The position numbers and the translations under genes are program-made. The notes under the pieces are model-generated. The model saw only the letters and a list, made by a program, of their open reading frames with translations. It did no database searches and was not told where the DNA came from. A stretch of 64,000 bases of DNA from Pseudomonas sp. FP2335. Lineage in GTDB: Bacteria; Pseudomonadota; Gammaproteobacteria; Pseudomonadales; Pseudomonadaceae. The DNA is taken from assembly GCF_030687535.1 (NCBI RefSeq), contig NZ_CP117437.1:2253501-2317500 (forward strand), given 5' to 3'. Positions 50,770-59,405 of this stretch are shown piece after piece (position 1 is the stretch's first letter; the number at the start of each line of letters is the position of its first letter).

Positions 50770-51696
50770 TTGAACATTTTTAGCCTCTCCACCGCCCGGG
50801 AAACATCCGCCAGCCCCCTGCATGACGAAGCCCGCGACTGGCTGCTCCTGCTGACCTCGGGCCGCGCCACCGTGGCCGATGCCAAGGCCTTGCAGGCCTG
50901 GCGCGAGCAGAGCCCGGAACATGCCCAGGCGTTCGAGCAGGCCAAAGTGCTGTGGCAGCAACTCGGCCCGGCCCTTGAGCAGGCGACGCAGCCGCGTCGC
51001 TTCGGCCGCCGTGCATTCCTCGGTGGCGCGATTGCCGCTTCGGCCGCCGTGGTGATGGTGCGGGTGGGGACGCCGGGCGGCTTTGCCGGGCTCACGGCGG
51101 ACTATCGCACCGAAGTCGGCGAGCAGCGCCAAGTGCTGTTGAGCGACGGCGTGAGCCTGGAGCTCAACACGCAGACACGCATCAGCCGTATCGGGCCGGG
51201 CATTGAATTGCTCGAAGGCGAAGTCGAAGTGGTCGCCCACCTGGCGCAGCCGCTCAAGGTCCAGGCCGGCGCCGGTTGGGTGAGTGCGGCCCAGGCGCGG
51301 TTCAATGTGCGCAACACTGACCAGACGGTGTGCGTCACCTGCATCGAAGGCTCGCTGTCGGTGGACGTGGGCGGCAACAGCGTCAGCCTGGGCAGCGGCC
51401 GGCAATTGACCTATGGCGCAGGGGGTATCGGTGCTGTGGTGGCGGTGGATACCCAGGCTGTGGTGGCTTGGCGCGAGCAGGTGCTGGTGTTCAACAACGC
51501 CACGCTGGCCACGGTGGTGGACGAGATCAACCGCTACCGGCCGGGCATGCTGGTGCTGCTCAACAAGCAGCTGGGCCAGCGTCGCGTGCAGGCCCGCTTC
51601 AGCTTGCAGCAACTGGCCGGGGTGGCCTTGTTGATTCGCGATGCGTACGGCGCCAAGTGCACGGAACTGCCGGGTGGCGTGGTGTTGTTGAGCTGA
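50770..51696 (+). CDS. vreR: FecR-family anti-sigma factor VreR
   Basis: The 308-residue regulator has an N-terminal cytoplasmic anti-sigma part (DUF4880-like, about residues 17-62: ARDWLLLLTSGRATVADAKALQAWREQSPEH), a membrane segment (about 80-97), a periplasmic FecR domain (about 110-205) and a C-terminal domain resembling an STN/DUF4974 fold. It should hold VreI at the membrane until VreA signals. No ATG or GTG is available in frame: a stop codon lies at 50755, so TTG at 50770 is the best start. It lies 37 bp after vreI and ends six bases before the convergent hxcW stop. Confidence 0.8.
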   Translation: MNIFSLSTARETSASPLHDEARDWLLLLTSGRATVADAKALQAWREQSPEHAQAFEQAKVLWQQLGPALEQATQPRRFGRRAFLGGAIAASAAVVMVRVGTPGGFAGLTADYRTEVGEQRQVLLSDGVSLELNTQTRISRIGPGIELLEGEVEVVAHLAQPLKVQAGAGWVSAAQARFNVRNTDQTVCVTCIEGSLSVDVGGNSVSLGSGRQLTYGAGGIGAVVAVDTQAVVAWREQVLVFNNATLATVVDEINRYRPGMLVLLNKQLGQRRVQARFSLQQLAGVALLIRDAYGAKCTELPGGVVLLS

Positions 51697-51702
51697 GCCG
51701 CC

Positions 51703-52335
51703 TTACTTCAGCGGCCCCACCACCTGCCGATAGCGCTCAACCCCCTGGGGCGTCTGGCGTACCAGGCTGATCTCCAGCCCCAATGGGTCGTCCCGCCGAT
51801 TGCCGCTCAACTGCCGCCAGCCCTTGTCCTGCTCCCACACCCGCACCTGCAAGTCACTGACGCCCGCCAGCACCATCACCCCATCCACTGCCGCCGGCAG
51901 CGGGAAGCGATCCCGTGCCGGTGCGGCGGCGCGGTACAGCGCGTCACCCTTGAGCCACCAGCGCACGCGTTGCAGGCCGTCCCCCAACGCCGGTGCGCTG
52001 CGGATCACCTCCAGACGAAAGCCCTTGCTGTCGGAGCTGCGCACAGTCACCGCGGCCAGCCCCTCGGCTTTTGGCGCCTCGGGCGCGGTCAGTTCGACGC
52101 TGGCGCGCAGGCTGAGGTCGCGTTGCATCTGGTTCAGCGCCCGCAGCAGCGCCTCGGTCTGTTCAGTGCTGGCCTGCAAGTGCTGGTCGGCACGGGTGAC
52201 GCTGTCGAGCCCGCGCCAGGCGATCACACTGACCAGCGCCATCAGCATGATCGCCACCATCACTTCGATCAGGGTGAAGCCCCGTTGCACTGCATGAACC
52301 GACAAATTGCCTTTGTAGTGAGCGGGCTTATTCAT
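51703..52335 (-). CDS. hxcW: Type II secretion minor pseudopilin GspJ (HxcW)
   Basis: The 210-residue prepilin has the cleavage site G/FTLIEVMVAIMLMALVSVIAW, with the glutamate at mature position 5, followed by a GspJ-type body (RGLDSVTRADQHL; RVRWWLKGDALYR). It forms part of the pseudopilus tip with the GspI, GspK and GspH proteins. The ATG overlaps the hxcU stop as ATGA. The leader is unusually long (19 residues before the site) because a REP half-element lies within it; a GTG four codons before the cleavage site would give a normal short leader. Confidence 0.8.
   Translation of the reverse strand: MNKPAHYKGNLSVHAVQRGFTLIEVMVAIMLMALVSVIAWRGLDSVTRADQHLQASTEQTEALLRALNQMQRDLSLRASVELTAPEAPKAEGLAAVTVRSSDSKGFRLEVIRSAPALGDGLQRVRWWLKGDALYRAAAPARDRFPLPAAVDGVMVLAGVSDLQVRVWEQDKGWRQLSGNRRDDPLGLEISLVRQTPQGVERYRQVVGPLK
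52314..52330. repeat. Class B REP core inside the hxcW leader coding sequence
   Basis: TGTAGTGAGCGGGCTTA matches the class B core and, read on the minus strand, encodes most of the NKPAHYKG segment at the start of HxcW. Confidence 0.65.
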
Positions 52336-52784
52336 GGCTGGCTCACCACGCGCAGCAGGCCGGCGGGGTCGCGTTGCAGGCTGAGGCTGTGTTGCCCGTC
52401 CGACAGCACTACGCGCAGGGGTGGGTTGATCCATTCGGCGTTGAGTACCAGGGTTTGTCGCGGCTCGATGTTGATCTGCATCGGTGTGCTGTCCCACAGG
52501 CGCGGGCGCAATGAGCTGTCGCCCTGGAACGCGTCCACGCCCACGCCATCATCGCTGCGCCGGTTGAAGCGATAACCCTTGGCATCCGCGCGCCAGGTGA
52601 TCGGCCGCCCGTCGGCGCGGGCTTCGGCCTGGGCGATTTGCAGCAGTTGGCTGAGGCGCTCGGCGTCTTTGCGCAGCCGCTGCAGCGGGTCGGGCTTGAT
52701 GGTCAGGCTGATGGCGGCGCTGGCGATGCCGATGATCACCAGCACCACCATCAGTTCGATCAGGGTGAAGCCTTGCTGTTTCAT
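52332..52784 (-). CDS. hxcU: Type II secretion minor pseudopilin GspH (HxcU)
   Basis: The 150-residue prepilin begins MKQQG/FTLIELMVVLVIIGIASAAI, the classical type IV prepilin leader with peptidase site after Gly5 and Glu at mature position 5. The C-terminal part is GspH-like (RLSQLLQIAQAEARADGRPITWR). It is first of the minus-strand pair hxcU-hxcW and divergent from hxcP across 91 bp. Shine-Dalgarno AGGTG lies upstream. Confidence 0.82.
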   Translation of the reverse strand: MKQQGFTLIELMVVLVIIGIASAAISLTIKPDPLQRLRKDAERLSQLLQIAQAEARADGRPITWRADAKGYRFNRRSDDGVGVDAFQGDSSLRPRLWDSTPMQINIEPRQTLVLNAEWINPPLRVVLSDGQHSLSLQRDPAGLLRVVSQP

Positions 52785-52875
52785 CGGTCGGCACCTGGAG
52801 AACTGGCGAGGTTGTGAAATAAAAAAGTGCGAATTGGCCTGTAGGCTGAGGCCACGGACAAACAGGAGGTCCCCC

Positions 52876-53307
52876 ATGGCATTTCCCCTTCGTGTTTCAC
52901 CCGCCCATGGCGTGCAGGCCCTGGGCGTGTTGGCGGCGTTGGCTGGTGTCGCCATCTGGGCGCCGCTGCTGCTCACATCCGCCGAATCCAGCACGCCACC
53001 GGCCACACCCCAGGCGCTGGCCGCCCGCAGCGATAATCCGGCGTTGCAGTGGTTTTCCAATGTGGCGACGACGCCCCAGGTCAAAGTCACCGGCGTGCTT
53101 GCCGGGGCCCGTGGTGCGGTGGCGATCCTCAGCCTCAACGACGGCCCGCCGCGCAGCTTTTTACTGGGTGAACGCCTCAGCCCCGGCGTGCGGTTGACGG
53201 CCATCGAGGGCGATGCCGTGGAGATCGAACGTGCGGGCGAGAAGGTTCGCGTCCACCTCGAAAAGCTGCCGGACGGCCCCGCGTTGCCGCGCCTCACTCG
53301 GCCATGA
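52876..53307 (+). CDS. hxcP: Type II secretion inner-membrane protein GspC (HxcP), short form
   Basis: The 143-residue bitopic protein has a short cytoplasmic start, one membrane helix (about residues 13-33), a linker, and a homology-region domain (about 58-130: NVATTPQVKVTGVLAGARGAVAILSLNDGPPRSFLLGERL). It lacks the PDZ or coiled-coil domain of long GspC proteins. It couples the inner-membrane platform to the secretin HxcQ. AGGAGGT precedes the ATG. Its 3' end overlaps the convergent hxcV by 14 bp. Confidence 0.78.
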   Translation: MAFPLRVSPAHGVQALGVLAALAGVAIWAPLLLTSAESSTPPATPQALAARSDNPALQWFSNVATTPQVKVTGVLAGARGAVAILSLNDGPPRSFLLGERLSPGVRLTAIEGDAVEIERAGEKVRVHLEKLPDGPALPRLTRP

Positions 53308-53659
53308 CCTGCGTCTGCAACCACGCCAGCGGCGGTGCTTCGCGGCTGGCATCAAGCACTCGTACCGCGACCTGAAACAGTCGGCCATCGGCGTTGATGG
53401 TTTGTTCGCAGCGCAGCTTCAGGCGGCCCTGATCGCACTCGAACGTCTTCTTGCCGCTGCGCAGCCCGCCTTCCAGGCGCAGCTCCGCCAGGCGACTCTG
53501 CGCCGCCAGCAACGCCATGGACTTGTCGCGCAGCAGGCCGTTGCTCTGGGTCATCAAGCCGGCCACGCGCACGGCGGCAGCCATGGCCACGGCAATGATC
53601 GCCAGCGCCACCAGCACTTCAATCAGGGTAAAACCGCTCTCGTTGCGACGGCCGTGCAT
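53294..53659 (-). CDS. hxcV: Type II secretion minor pseudopilin GspI (HxcV)
   Basis: The 121-residue prepilin starts MHGRRNESG/FTLIEVLVALAIIAVAMAAA with the peptidase site after Gly9, and has a GspI-like body (LLAAQSRLAELRLEG; QVAVRV). It is transcribed alone on the minus strand between hxcP and hxcT and overlaps hxcP tail to tail by 14 bp. Confidence 0.83.
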   Translation of the reverse strand: MHGRRNESGFTLIEVLVALAIIAVAMAAAVRVAGLMTQSNGLLRDKSMALLAAQSRLAELRLEGGLRSGKKTFECDQGRLKLRCEQTINADGRLFQVAVRVLDASREAPPLAWLQTQVMAE

Positions 53660-53808
53660 GGCGCTCTCAAACCGGGGAAACAGGCCCGCAGACTAACGCC
53701 GCGAGTTGACCGATTGGCGACCGAAACTCCCGAGGATTTTCAATACGACTGACATGTGTTCTTGCAACACTGCGGCCTCGAAATGCACTCAAGCCAAGGA
53801 ATGTCGAG

Positions 53809-54258
53809 ATGGAAATCGCGCCCCTGAAGTCCCCGATGCAGAGCCGTCGCAGCCAGCGTGGCTTCACGTTGATCGAGATCATGGTGGTGGTGGTCATCCT
53901 TGGCATCCTCGCAGCGATGGTGGTGCCCAAGGTGCTCGACCGCCCGGACCAGGCGCGCGCCACAGCCGCCAAGCAGGACATCGGCGGGTTGATGCAGGCG
54001 CTGAAACTCTATCGCCTCGACCACGGCACCTACCCGAGCATGAACCAGGGTCTCAACGTGTTGGTGGAGCGCCCGGCCGATGCGAAAAACGGCAGCTGGC
54101 GCGCCTACCTCGACCGCTTGCCCAACGACCCCTGGGGCCATCCGTACCACTACCTCAACCCGGGCGCCAACGGCGAGATCGACGTGTTCTCCCTCGGCGC
54201 CGATGGCCAACCGGATGGCGACGGCGTGAACGCCGACATCGGCTCCTGGCAGTTGTAA
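53809..54258 (+). CDS. hxcT: Type II secretion major pseudopilin GspG (HxcT)
   Basis: The 149-residue protein has the prepilin site RG/FTLIEIMVVVVILGILAAMVVPKV after an 18-residue leader, and the very conserved GspG body: DQARATAAKQDI, LDHGTYPSMNQGL, and the calcium-site region LPNDPWGHPYHYLNPG. It polymerises into the pseudopilus that pushes substrates through the secretin. AAGGA lies nine bases upstream. It starts a plus-strand run hxcT-X-Y-Z-Q with short gaps or overlaps. Confidence 0.92.
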   Translation: MEIAPLKSPMQSRRSQRGFTLIEIMVVVVILGILAAMVVPKVLDRPDQARATAAKQDIGGLMQALKLYRLDHGTYPSMNQGLNVLVERPADAKNGSWRAYLDRLPNDPWGHPYHYLNPGANGEIDVFSLGADGQPDGDGVNADIGSWQL

Positions 54259-54266
54259 GGCGCGCC

Positions 54267-55136
54267 ATGAAACGGCATTCGCCCACAGCGGCGAAGCAGC
54301 GCGGCATGGCGATTATCAGCGCGTTGCTGATCGCCGCGGTGGTAGCGGTGCTGGCCGGCGCCATGCTCACCCGCCAGACCGTGTTCACCCGCAGCCTGGA
54401 GGCCGACCAGTTGCGCCTGCAGGGCACATGGCTGTTGCAGGGCAGCCTGGAGCGCAGCCGGCAGATGCTCTGGGAGGCGCGGCAAAAGGATGTGCTGACC
54501 CGTCTCGACCAGCCGTGGGCACGGGTGCAGGGCGGCGTGTTCGAAGGGCGCATCGACGACGAGCAGGGCAAGTTCAACCTGCGCAACCTGGTCAATCGTC
54601 AGCAGGTGGATACCGAGCAGTTGCAGGGCTTTGAACGCCTGTGCCGCACGCTGGGCGTCGACCCTGCCGTGAGCCGGCGCATCAGCCAGCGGGTGATCGG
54701 CTCGTATGAAGTACCGGCCAAATACCCGATGCTGCGCAGCCTGGACGAGTTGAGCGCAATCGAAGGGCTCGATCCACAACTGTTGCGCCGCTTGCAGGCG
54801 TATATCAGCGTGCTGCCCGGCCAGACCTGGGTCAACGGCAATACCGCCAGCGCCGAAGTGCTCAGTGCAGTGGTGCCGCAACTGAGCCTGGCCCAGGCCC
54901 AGGGGCTGGTGGCCGAGCGCGACAGCGGGCGCTGGTTTATCAACCGTGGGGATTTCGTCAACCGCCTGCACTTGCCACAGGTCGCTGTGGAATCGGTGCT
55001 GGTGGGGATTACCAGTGAGTGGTTTCGCGTGCAGGGCCAGGCGCGGCGTGAGCAACGCCGGGTCACGATCGATGCGTTGCTGCACCGCCCCGAAGACCGC
55101 CAACCGCAAGTGATCTGGTCGCGGGTGGGCGTATGA
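54267..55136 (+). CDS. hxcX: Type II secretion minor pseudopilin GspK (HxcX)
   Basis: The 289-residue protein has the GspK prepilin start AKQRG/MAIISALLIAAVVAVLAGAM, with the residue at mature position 5 not glutamate, as usual for GspK. Then comes the large helical insert (FNLRNLVNRQQVDTEQLQGFERL; SLDELSAIEGLDPQLLRRL). It caps the pseudopilus tip. It starts eight bases after hxcT. Confidence 0.87.
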   Translation: MKRHSPTAAKQRGMAIISALLIAAVVAVLAGAMLTRQTVFTRSLEADQLRLQGTWLLQGSLERSRQMLWEARQKDVLTRLDQPWARVQGGVFEGRIDDEQGKFNLRNLVNRQQVDTEQLQGFERLCRTLGVDPAVSRRISQRVIGSYEVPAKYPMLRSLDELSAIEGLDPQLLRRLQAYISVLPGQTWVNGNTASAEVLSAVVPQLSLAQAQGLVAERDSGRWFINRGDFVNRLHLPQVAVESVLVGITSEWFRVQGQARREQRRVTIDALLHRPEDRQPQVIWSRVGV

Positions 55137-56179
55137 AGCGCCTGCGCATTGGCTTGCCGCCACTGGAGCAATTGAGCGCCGACAGCCAGGTCAAATTCGC
55201 CTCGCTTGAGCGTGGCGTGGTGATTGATGAGGGCTACGCCAGCCTGGCCGAATTGCGCAATCGTCGACAGGCGCTGGAGTGCTTTCTGCATCCTCGTGAC
55301 AGCCTGCTCACCCGCCTGGAATTGCCACCACTGCCCGCGGCGAAAACCGCCGCCGCCGTGGCCTGCGCCGCACAGGCGTTGATCCTCGGTGCGGTGGAAC
55401 AGATGCACGTGGCCCACGGCCCGCGTGACAGCGACGGCGGTGTGCAGGTGGCGTGGCTGCCCAAGGCCGGGTTGGAGCGCCTGGCCCAATTGCAACTGAA
55501 ACTGCGCGGCCTGTACCCGGCGCCCTATGCCTTGCCGGTCGGCACGGCGGCGCTGGACGAAGGCTACCTGCTGACACGTGACAGCCTGCAACAAGGCGCG
55601 GTGCACCCGTTGGGCCAGCCACCGTTGGATAGGCCGCTGGTGGACGCCGCGCAACGCTGGAGCGGCGCCGTGCCCGGCTGGGGCTTGCACGCAGGCCTCA
55701 GTCATACGCCGAGCGGCGGCTGGGGCAGGGCGCTGGCGTGTGTCGCGCTGGCTGTCGCGATCTGGACCTTGGGCCTCAACCTTTACGCGGCGCGCCAGGC
55801 CGACGCAGGCCAGCGGCTCAAGGGGTTGATGAGCCAACAGGTGCGCCAGGCGTTTCCCGAATTGCCGGTGGTGCTCAACCCGTTGCAGCAGGCGCGCCAG
55901 CAATTGGCGGCGCGCCAGAGCGGCGCGGGTGCCGATGCTGGCCAGCGCTTTTCCAGCCTGCTGCAACTGGCGGGCAGCAACCTGCCATTTATGGTCGCCA
56001 GCGTCGAGCGCCTGACCTTTGAACAGGGCCGCCTGCACCTGCAATTGCTCGCCGACACCCGCAACCCGGTAGCCCAGGCCGAGTGGCAGGCCGCCTTGGC
56101 CCAGGCCGGGTTTGCCGCGACTCGCGAAGAACACGGCTGGAGCATCGGCCCGGCCGTAGCGGGAGCCAGCGATGAATAA
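55133..56179 (+). CDS. hxcY: Type II secretion inner-membrane platform protein GspL (HxcY)
   Basis: The 348-residue protein has a cytoplasmic actin-like domain, one membrane helix (about residues 200-222) and a periplasmic ferredoxin-like domain at the C-terminus. It anchors the ATPase HxcR to the membrane. The ATG overlaps the hxcX stop as ATGA. Sequence conservation in this family is low, and the call rests mainly on size, topology and position. Confidence 0.8.
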   Translation: MKRLRIGLPPLEQLSADSQVKFASLERGVVIDEGYASLAELRNRRQALECFLHPRDSLLTRLELPPLPAAKTAAAVACAAQALILGAVEQMHVAHGPRDSDGGVQVAWLPKAGLERLAQLQLKLRGLYPAPYALPVGTAALDEGYLLTRDSLQQGAVHPLGQPPLDRPLVDAAQRWSGAVPGWGLHAGLSHTPSGGWGRALACVALAVAIWTLGLNLYAARQADAGQRLKGLMSQQVRQAFPELPVVLNPLQQARQQLAARQSGAGADAGQRFSSLLQLAGSNLPFMVASVERLTFEQGRLHLQLLADTRNPVAQAEWQAALAQAGFAATREEHGWSIGPAVAGASDE

Positions 56180-56675
56180 GTGGAAGGCTCGATGGCGTGT
56201 GTTCTGGAGCGGCCTGGCCCTGCGCGAAAAACGCTTGCTGAGTGGCGCCGGGCTGGTGCTGGCGAGCCTGTTGACCTGGCTGGTGCTGGTCCAGCCAGCG
56301 TTGAAAAAGATCGCTTACTGGCAGGTCGAAACCCCCAAGCTGCGCGCCCAGGCCGAAGCCTTGCAGGTGTTGTTGCAAGGCGTCGCCGCGCCACGCCAGG
56401 CCGATGAAGCGGCGCTGCGCCAGGCCCTCGACAGCGCGGGTCTGCAAGGTCATTACCACTTGCAGGCGCAGGCCCCCGGCGGCTGGCAACTGACCTTCGA
56501 CAACGCCCCGGCCGACGCCGTGGTGGACTGGCTGTTGGGCAGCCCCCGTTCGTTTTCCCTGGAGGTGTCCGCGGCGCGCTTACAGCGTGCCCCGGACGCC
56601 CTCGACAACTCGGCCGGCACTGTGTCCGGGACCGTTCGCATGGATCAGGCGCTTGGCGCTAAGGAAGCTTCATGA
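56172..56675 (+). CDS. hxcZ: Type II secretion inner-membrane protein GspM (HxcZ)
   Basis: The 167-residue bitopic protein has a membrane helix at about residues 24-42 (LVLASLLTWLVLVQPAL) and a periplasmic ferredoxin-like domain (GGWQLTFDNAPADAVVDWLL). It partners GspL in the platform. It overlaps hxcY by eight bases and hxcQ by four, indicating coupled translation. Confidence 0.8.
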   Translation: MNKWKARWRVFWSGLALREKRLLSGAGLVLASLLTWLVLVQPALKKIAYWQVETPKLRAQAEALQVLLQGVAAPRQADEAALRQALDSAGLQGHYHLQAQAPGGWQLTFDNAPADAVVDWLLGSPRSFSLEVSAARLQRAPDALDNSAGTVSGTVRMDQALGAKEAS

Positions 56676-58963
56676 AGTGGTCAGTCCCCCCTTTCCGTTT
56701 GGCCGCGCCGTTGCTGTTGCTGGCCCTGAGTGCATGCAACAGCCCATCGACCAAGCCGTTGCTGGTGGACAGCGAACTCGGCCAGCCCCTGGCCGACACC
56801 CGGCGCAGCGGCGGCGACAGCGCGTTGGAGCGCCAGCGCGAACTGGCGCCCAAGCCCGCCGTGCAACATCCGATCACCAGCAGCGCCCGTGGTCATGCCC
56901 CGGCGGTGCTCAAGGCACGCAACCCACTGGGTGACCAGCCGGTGCAGCTCAATTTTGTCGACGCCGACATCCAGGCGGTGGTGCGCGCCTTGTCCCGTGC
57001 CACCGGCCAGCAGTTCCTGGTGGACCCCCGGGTAAAGGGCAACCTGACCCTGGTCAGCGAAGGCCAGGTGCCGGCGCACCAGGCCTACGACATGCTGCTG
57101 GCGGCGCTGCGCATGCAGGGCTTCAGCGTGGTGGACGTGGGCGGCGTCGCCCAGGTGGTGCCCGAAGCCGATGCCAAATTACTCGGCGGGCCGATCTACA
57201 GCGCCGGCAGCAGTGGCATGCAGACCCGCACCTTCCGCTTGCAGTACGAAAACGCGGTGAACCTGATCCCGGTGCTGCGCCCCATCGTGTCGCCGAACAA
57301 CCCGATCAACGCCTACCCCGGCAACAACAGCATTGTCATTACCGACTACGCCGAAAACCTCGCGCGCGTGGCGCAGATCATCAACGGCATCGACACCCCC
57401 AGCGCCATCGATACCGACGTGGTGAAAGTGCAGAACGGCATCGCCGTGGACATCGCCGCGATGGTCGCCGAACTGCTCGACACCCAAGGCGCCGACCAGA
57501 CCCAGAAGATCAACGTGGTCGGCGACCCGCGCTCCAACTCGATCATCATCCGTTCCGGTAGCCCCGAGCGCACCGAGCTGGCGCGCAACCTGATCTATAA
57601 GCTCGACAATGCCCAGAGCAACCCGAGCAATATGCACGTGGTGTACCTGCGCAATGCCCAGGCGGGCAAGCTGGCCCAGTCGCTGCGTGGGTTGTTGACC
57701 GGCGAGAGCGAGTCCGGCGTCAGCGACGAAGCGCGGGGCAAGCTCAGTGCCATGGGTGGCAATGGCCAGAACACCCAGGGCGGCGCCGCGCAAAACGGCA
57801 GCGGCACGCCCGCTGGCAGTGGCGTGCAGTCCAGCTATGCCCAGGACAAACAAACCAGCGGCACCGGGACTACGAAGGATCAAGACACCGCCTTCAGTGC
57901 CGGCGGTGTGACCATCCAGGCCGACGCCACCACCAACACCTTGCTGATTTCCGCCCCGGACCCGCTGTACCGCAACCTGCGCGAAGTCATCGACATGCTC
58001 GACCAGCGTCGCGCCCAGGTGGTGATCGAAAGCCTGATCGTTGAGGTCGGCGAAGACGATGCCAGCGAGTTCGGGGTGCAGTGGCAGGCCGGCAACCTGG
58101 GGGGCAAGGGCGGTTTTGGCGGGGTCAACCTGGGCGGCAGCGGTGTGAACGCCACGCCCACCAGCAAGACCAGCATCGACGTGTTGCCCAAGGGCCTGAA
58201 CATCGGCCTGGTCAACGGCAGCGTGGACATCCCCGGCATCGGCAAGGTGCTCGACCTCAAGGTCCTGGCCCGCGCCTTGAAGAGCAAGGGCGGCACCAAC
58301 GTGCTGTCGACGCCGAACCTGCTGACCCTGGACAACGAAGCGGCAAGCATCTTTGTCGGCCAGACCATCCCGTTTGTCACCGGCAGCTATGTGACCGGCG
58401 GTGGCGGCACCAGCAACAACCCGTTCCAGACCGTGCAGCGTGAAGAAGTCGGGCTCAAGCTGAATGTGCGGCCGCAGATTTCCGAAGGTGGCACGGTCAA
58501 GCTGGACATCTACCAGGAAGTCAGCAGCGTCGACTCGCGGGCCTCGGTGGAGGCGGGCACCGTGACCAACAAGCGGGCGATCGATACCAGCATCCTGTTG
58601 GATGACGGGCAGATCATGGTGCTTGGCGGGTTGCTGCAGGATGGCTACAGCCAGAGCAATGATGCGGTGCCGTGGTTGTCGGATATTCCCGGGTTGGGTG
58701 CGCTGTTTCGCAATGAAAAGCGCAGTGTGAACAAGACCAACCTGATGGTGTTTTTGCGGCCTTACATCATTCGTGACAGTGGCGCGGGGCGCAGTATCAC
58801 GCTGAACCGCTATGAATTCATGCGTCGGGCACAGGGTGGGTTGCAGCCGGAGCATAGTTGGGCGATGCCGGATGTGCAGGCGCCGCAGTTACCGTCGGTG
58901 GAGAAGGCGATCCCGGGCGGGCAGCAGCGGCCGCGGGCGGTGATTCGGGCGGTGCCGCAGTGA
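56672..58963 (+). CDS. hxcQ: Type II secretion outer-membrane secretin GspD (HxcQ), lipoprotein form
   Basis: The 763-residue secretin has a lipoprotein signal with lipobox LSAC (Cys22), so it is lipidated and probably reaches the outer membrane without a pilotin, as known for HxcQ of P. aeruginosa. N0-N3 domains follow (NFVDADIQAVVRALSRATG; FRLQYENAVNLIPVLRPIV; NPSNMHVVYLRNAQAGKLAQSL), with a Gly/Gln/Ser-rich disordered loop at about 345-405. The C-terminal secretin core has VIESLIVEVGEDDASEFGVQW, LSTPNLLTLDNEAASIFVGQTIPFVTGSY and VPWLSDIPGLGALFR. The ATG overlaps the hxcZ stop. It is followed by 442 bp of repeats before hxcR. Confidence 0.93.
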   Translation: MKWSVPPFRLAAPLLLLALSACNSPSTKPLLVDSELGQPLADTRRSGGDSALERQRELAPKPAVQHPITSSARGHAPAVLKARNPLGDQPVQLNFVDADIQAVVRALSRATGQQFLVDPRVKGNLTLVSEGQVPAHQAYDMLLAALRMQGFSVVDVGGVAQVVPEADAKLLGGPIYSAGSSGMQTRTFRLQYENAVNLIPVLRPIVSPNNPINAYPGNNSIVITDYAENLARVAQIINGIDTPSAIDTDVVKVQNGIAVDIAAMVAELLDTQGADQTQKINVVGDPRSNSIIIRSGSPERTELARNLIYKLDNAQSNPSNMHVVYLRNAQAGKLAQSLRGLLTGESESGVSDEARGKLSAMGGNGQNTQGGAAQNGSGTPAGSGVQSSYAQDKQTSGTGTTKDQDTAFSAGGVTIQADATTNTLLISAPDPLYRNLREVIDMLDQRRAQVVIESLIVEVGEDDASEFGVQWQAGNLGGKGGFGGVNLGGSGVNATPTSKTSIDVLPKGLNIGLVNGSVDIPGIGKVLDLKVLARALKSKGGTNVLSTPNLLTLDNEAASIFVGQTIPFVTGSYVTGGGGTSNNPFQTVQREEVGLKLNVRPQISEGGTVKLDIYQEVSSVDSRASVEAGTVTNKRAIDTSILLDDGQIMVLGGLLQDGYSQSNDAVPWLSDIPGLGALFRNEKRSVNKTNLMVFLRPYIIRDSGAGRSITLNRYEFMRRAQGGLQPEHSWAMPDVQAPQLPSVEKAIPGGQQRPRAVIRAVPQ

Positions 58964-59063
58964 TCTTCGGCCAGCGTGGTTTTACGGGGCGATCCCAGAT
59001 CAAAAGCCAGAGCGCGGCGGCCTTAGAGCCGACCGAAATGGGCGGGATGAACTGGGTCAAAAC

Positions 59064-59153
59064 TGTGGGAGCGGGCTTGCTCGCGAATGCGGTGGATCAG
59101 CCAATGAATGAGTTGACTGACACACCGCATTCGCGAGCAAGCCCGCTCCCACA
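59064..59153. repeat. REPIN, class A, between hxcQ and hxcR
   Basis: An inverted pair of TGTGGGAGCGGGCTTGCTCGCGAA elements splitting the hxc operon. Confidence 0.9.
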
Positions 59154-59177
59154 TTTGGATCTCCATGTATTCAGATG

Positions 59178-59397
59178 GAACTGTGCTCTGGCTCTTGATT
59201 TTGATCTTAGGCGCCCCGTTAAACACGCTGGCCGGAATTCGACATGGATTATGGGCACACCGAGCCTAGGCGAAGTGCCGAGTGGTGGGGCAAGAGCGTT
59301 TTGCTTACTTTTGCGCTTTTCAAAAGTGAGCCGCTGTAAGAGCGGAACCATAAGCCGCCGTTGCCCAAAAAACGGATATGTACACCGACAAACAGGG
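59178..59397. repeat. ~220-bp Pseudomonas intergenic repeat upstream of hxcR
   Basis: The segment from GAACTGTGCTCTGGCTCTTG to CACCGACAAACAGG, including GGCGAAGTGCCGAGTGGTGG and GCTTTTCAAAAGTGAGCCGC, resembles from memory an interspersed non-coding element found in many P. fluorescens-group genomes and often mis-annotated as small ORFs. No gene is seen in the 442-bp gap beyond this and the REPIN. The identification is by recollection. Confidence 0.6.
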
Positions 59398-59405
59398 CCA
59401 ACAAC

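Noticed and set aside
57179..58855. A 558-residue minus-strand frame over the secretin gene
   Set aside because: It is an antisense shadow; the secretin domains are unambiguous on the plus strand.
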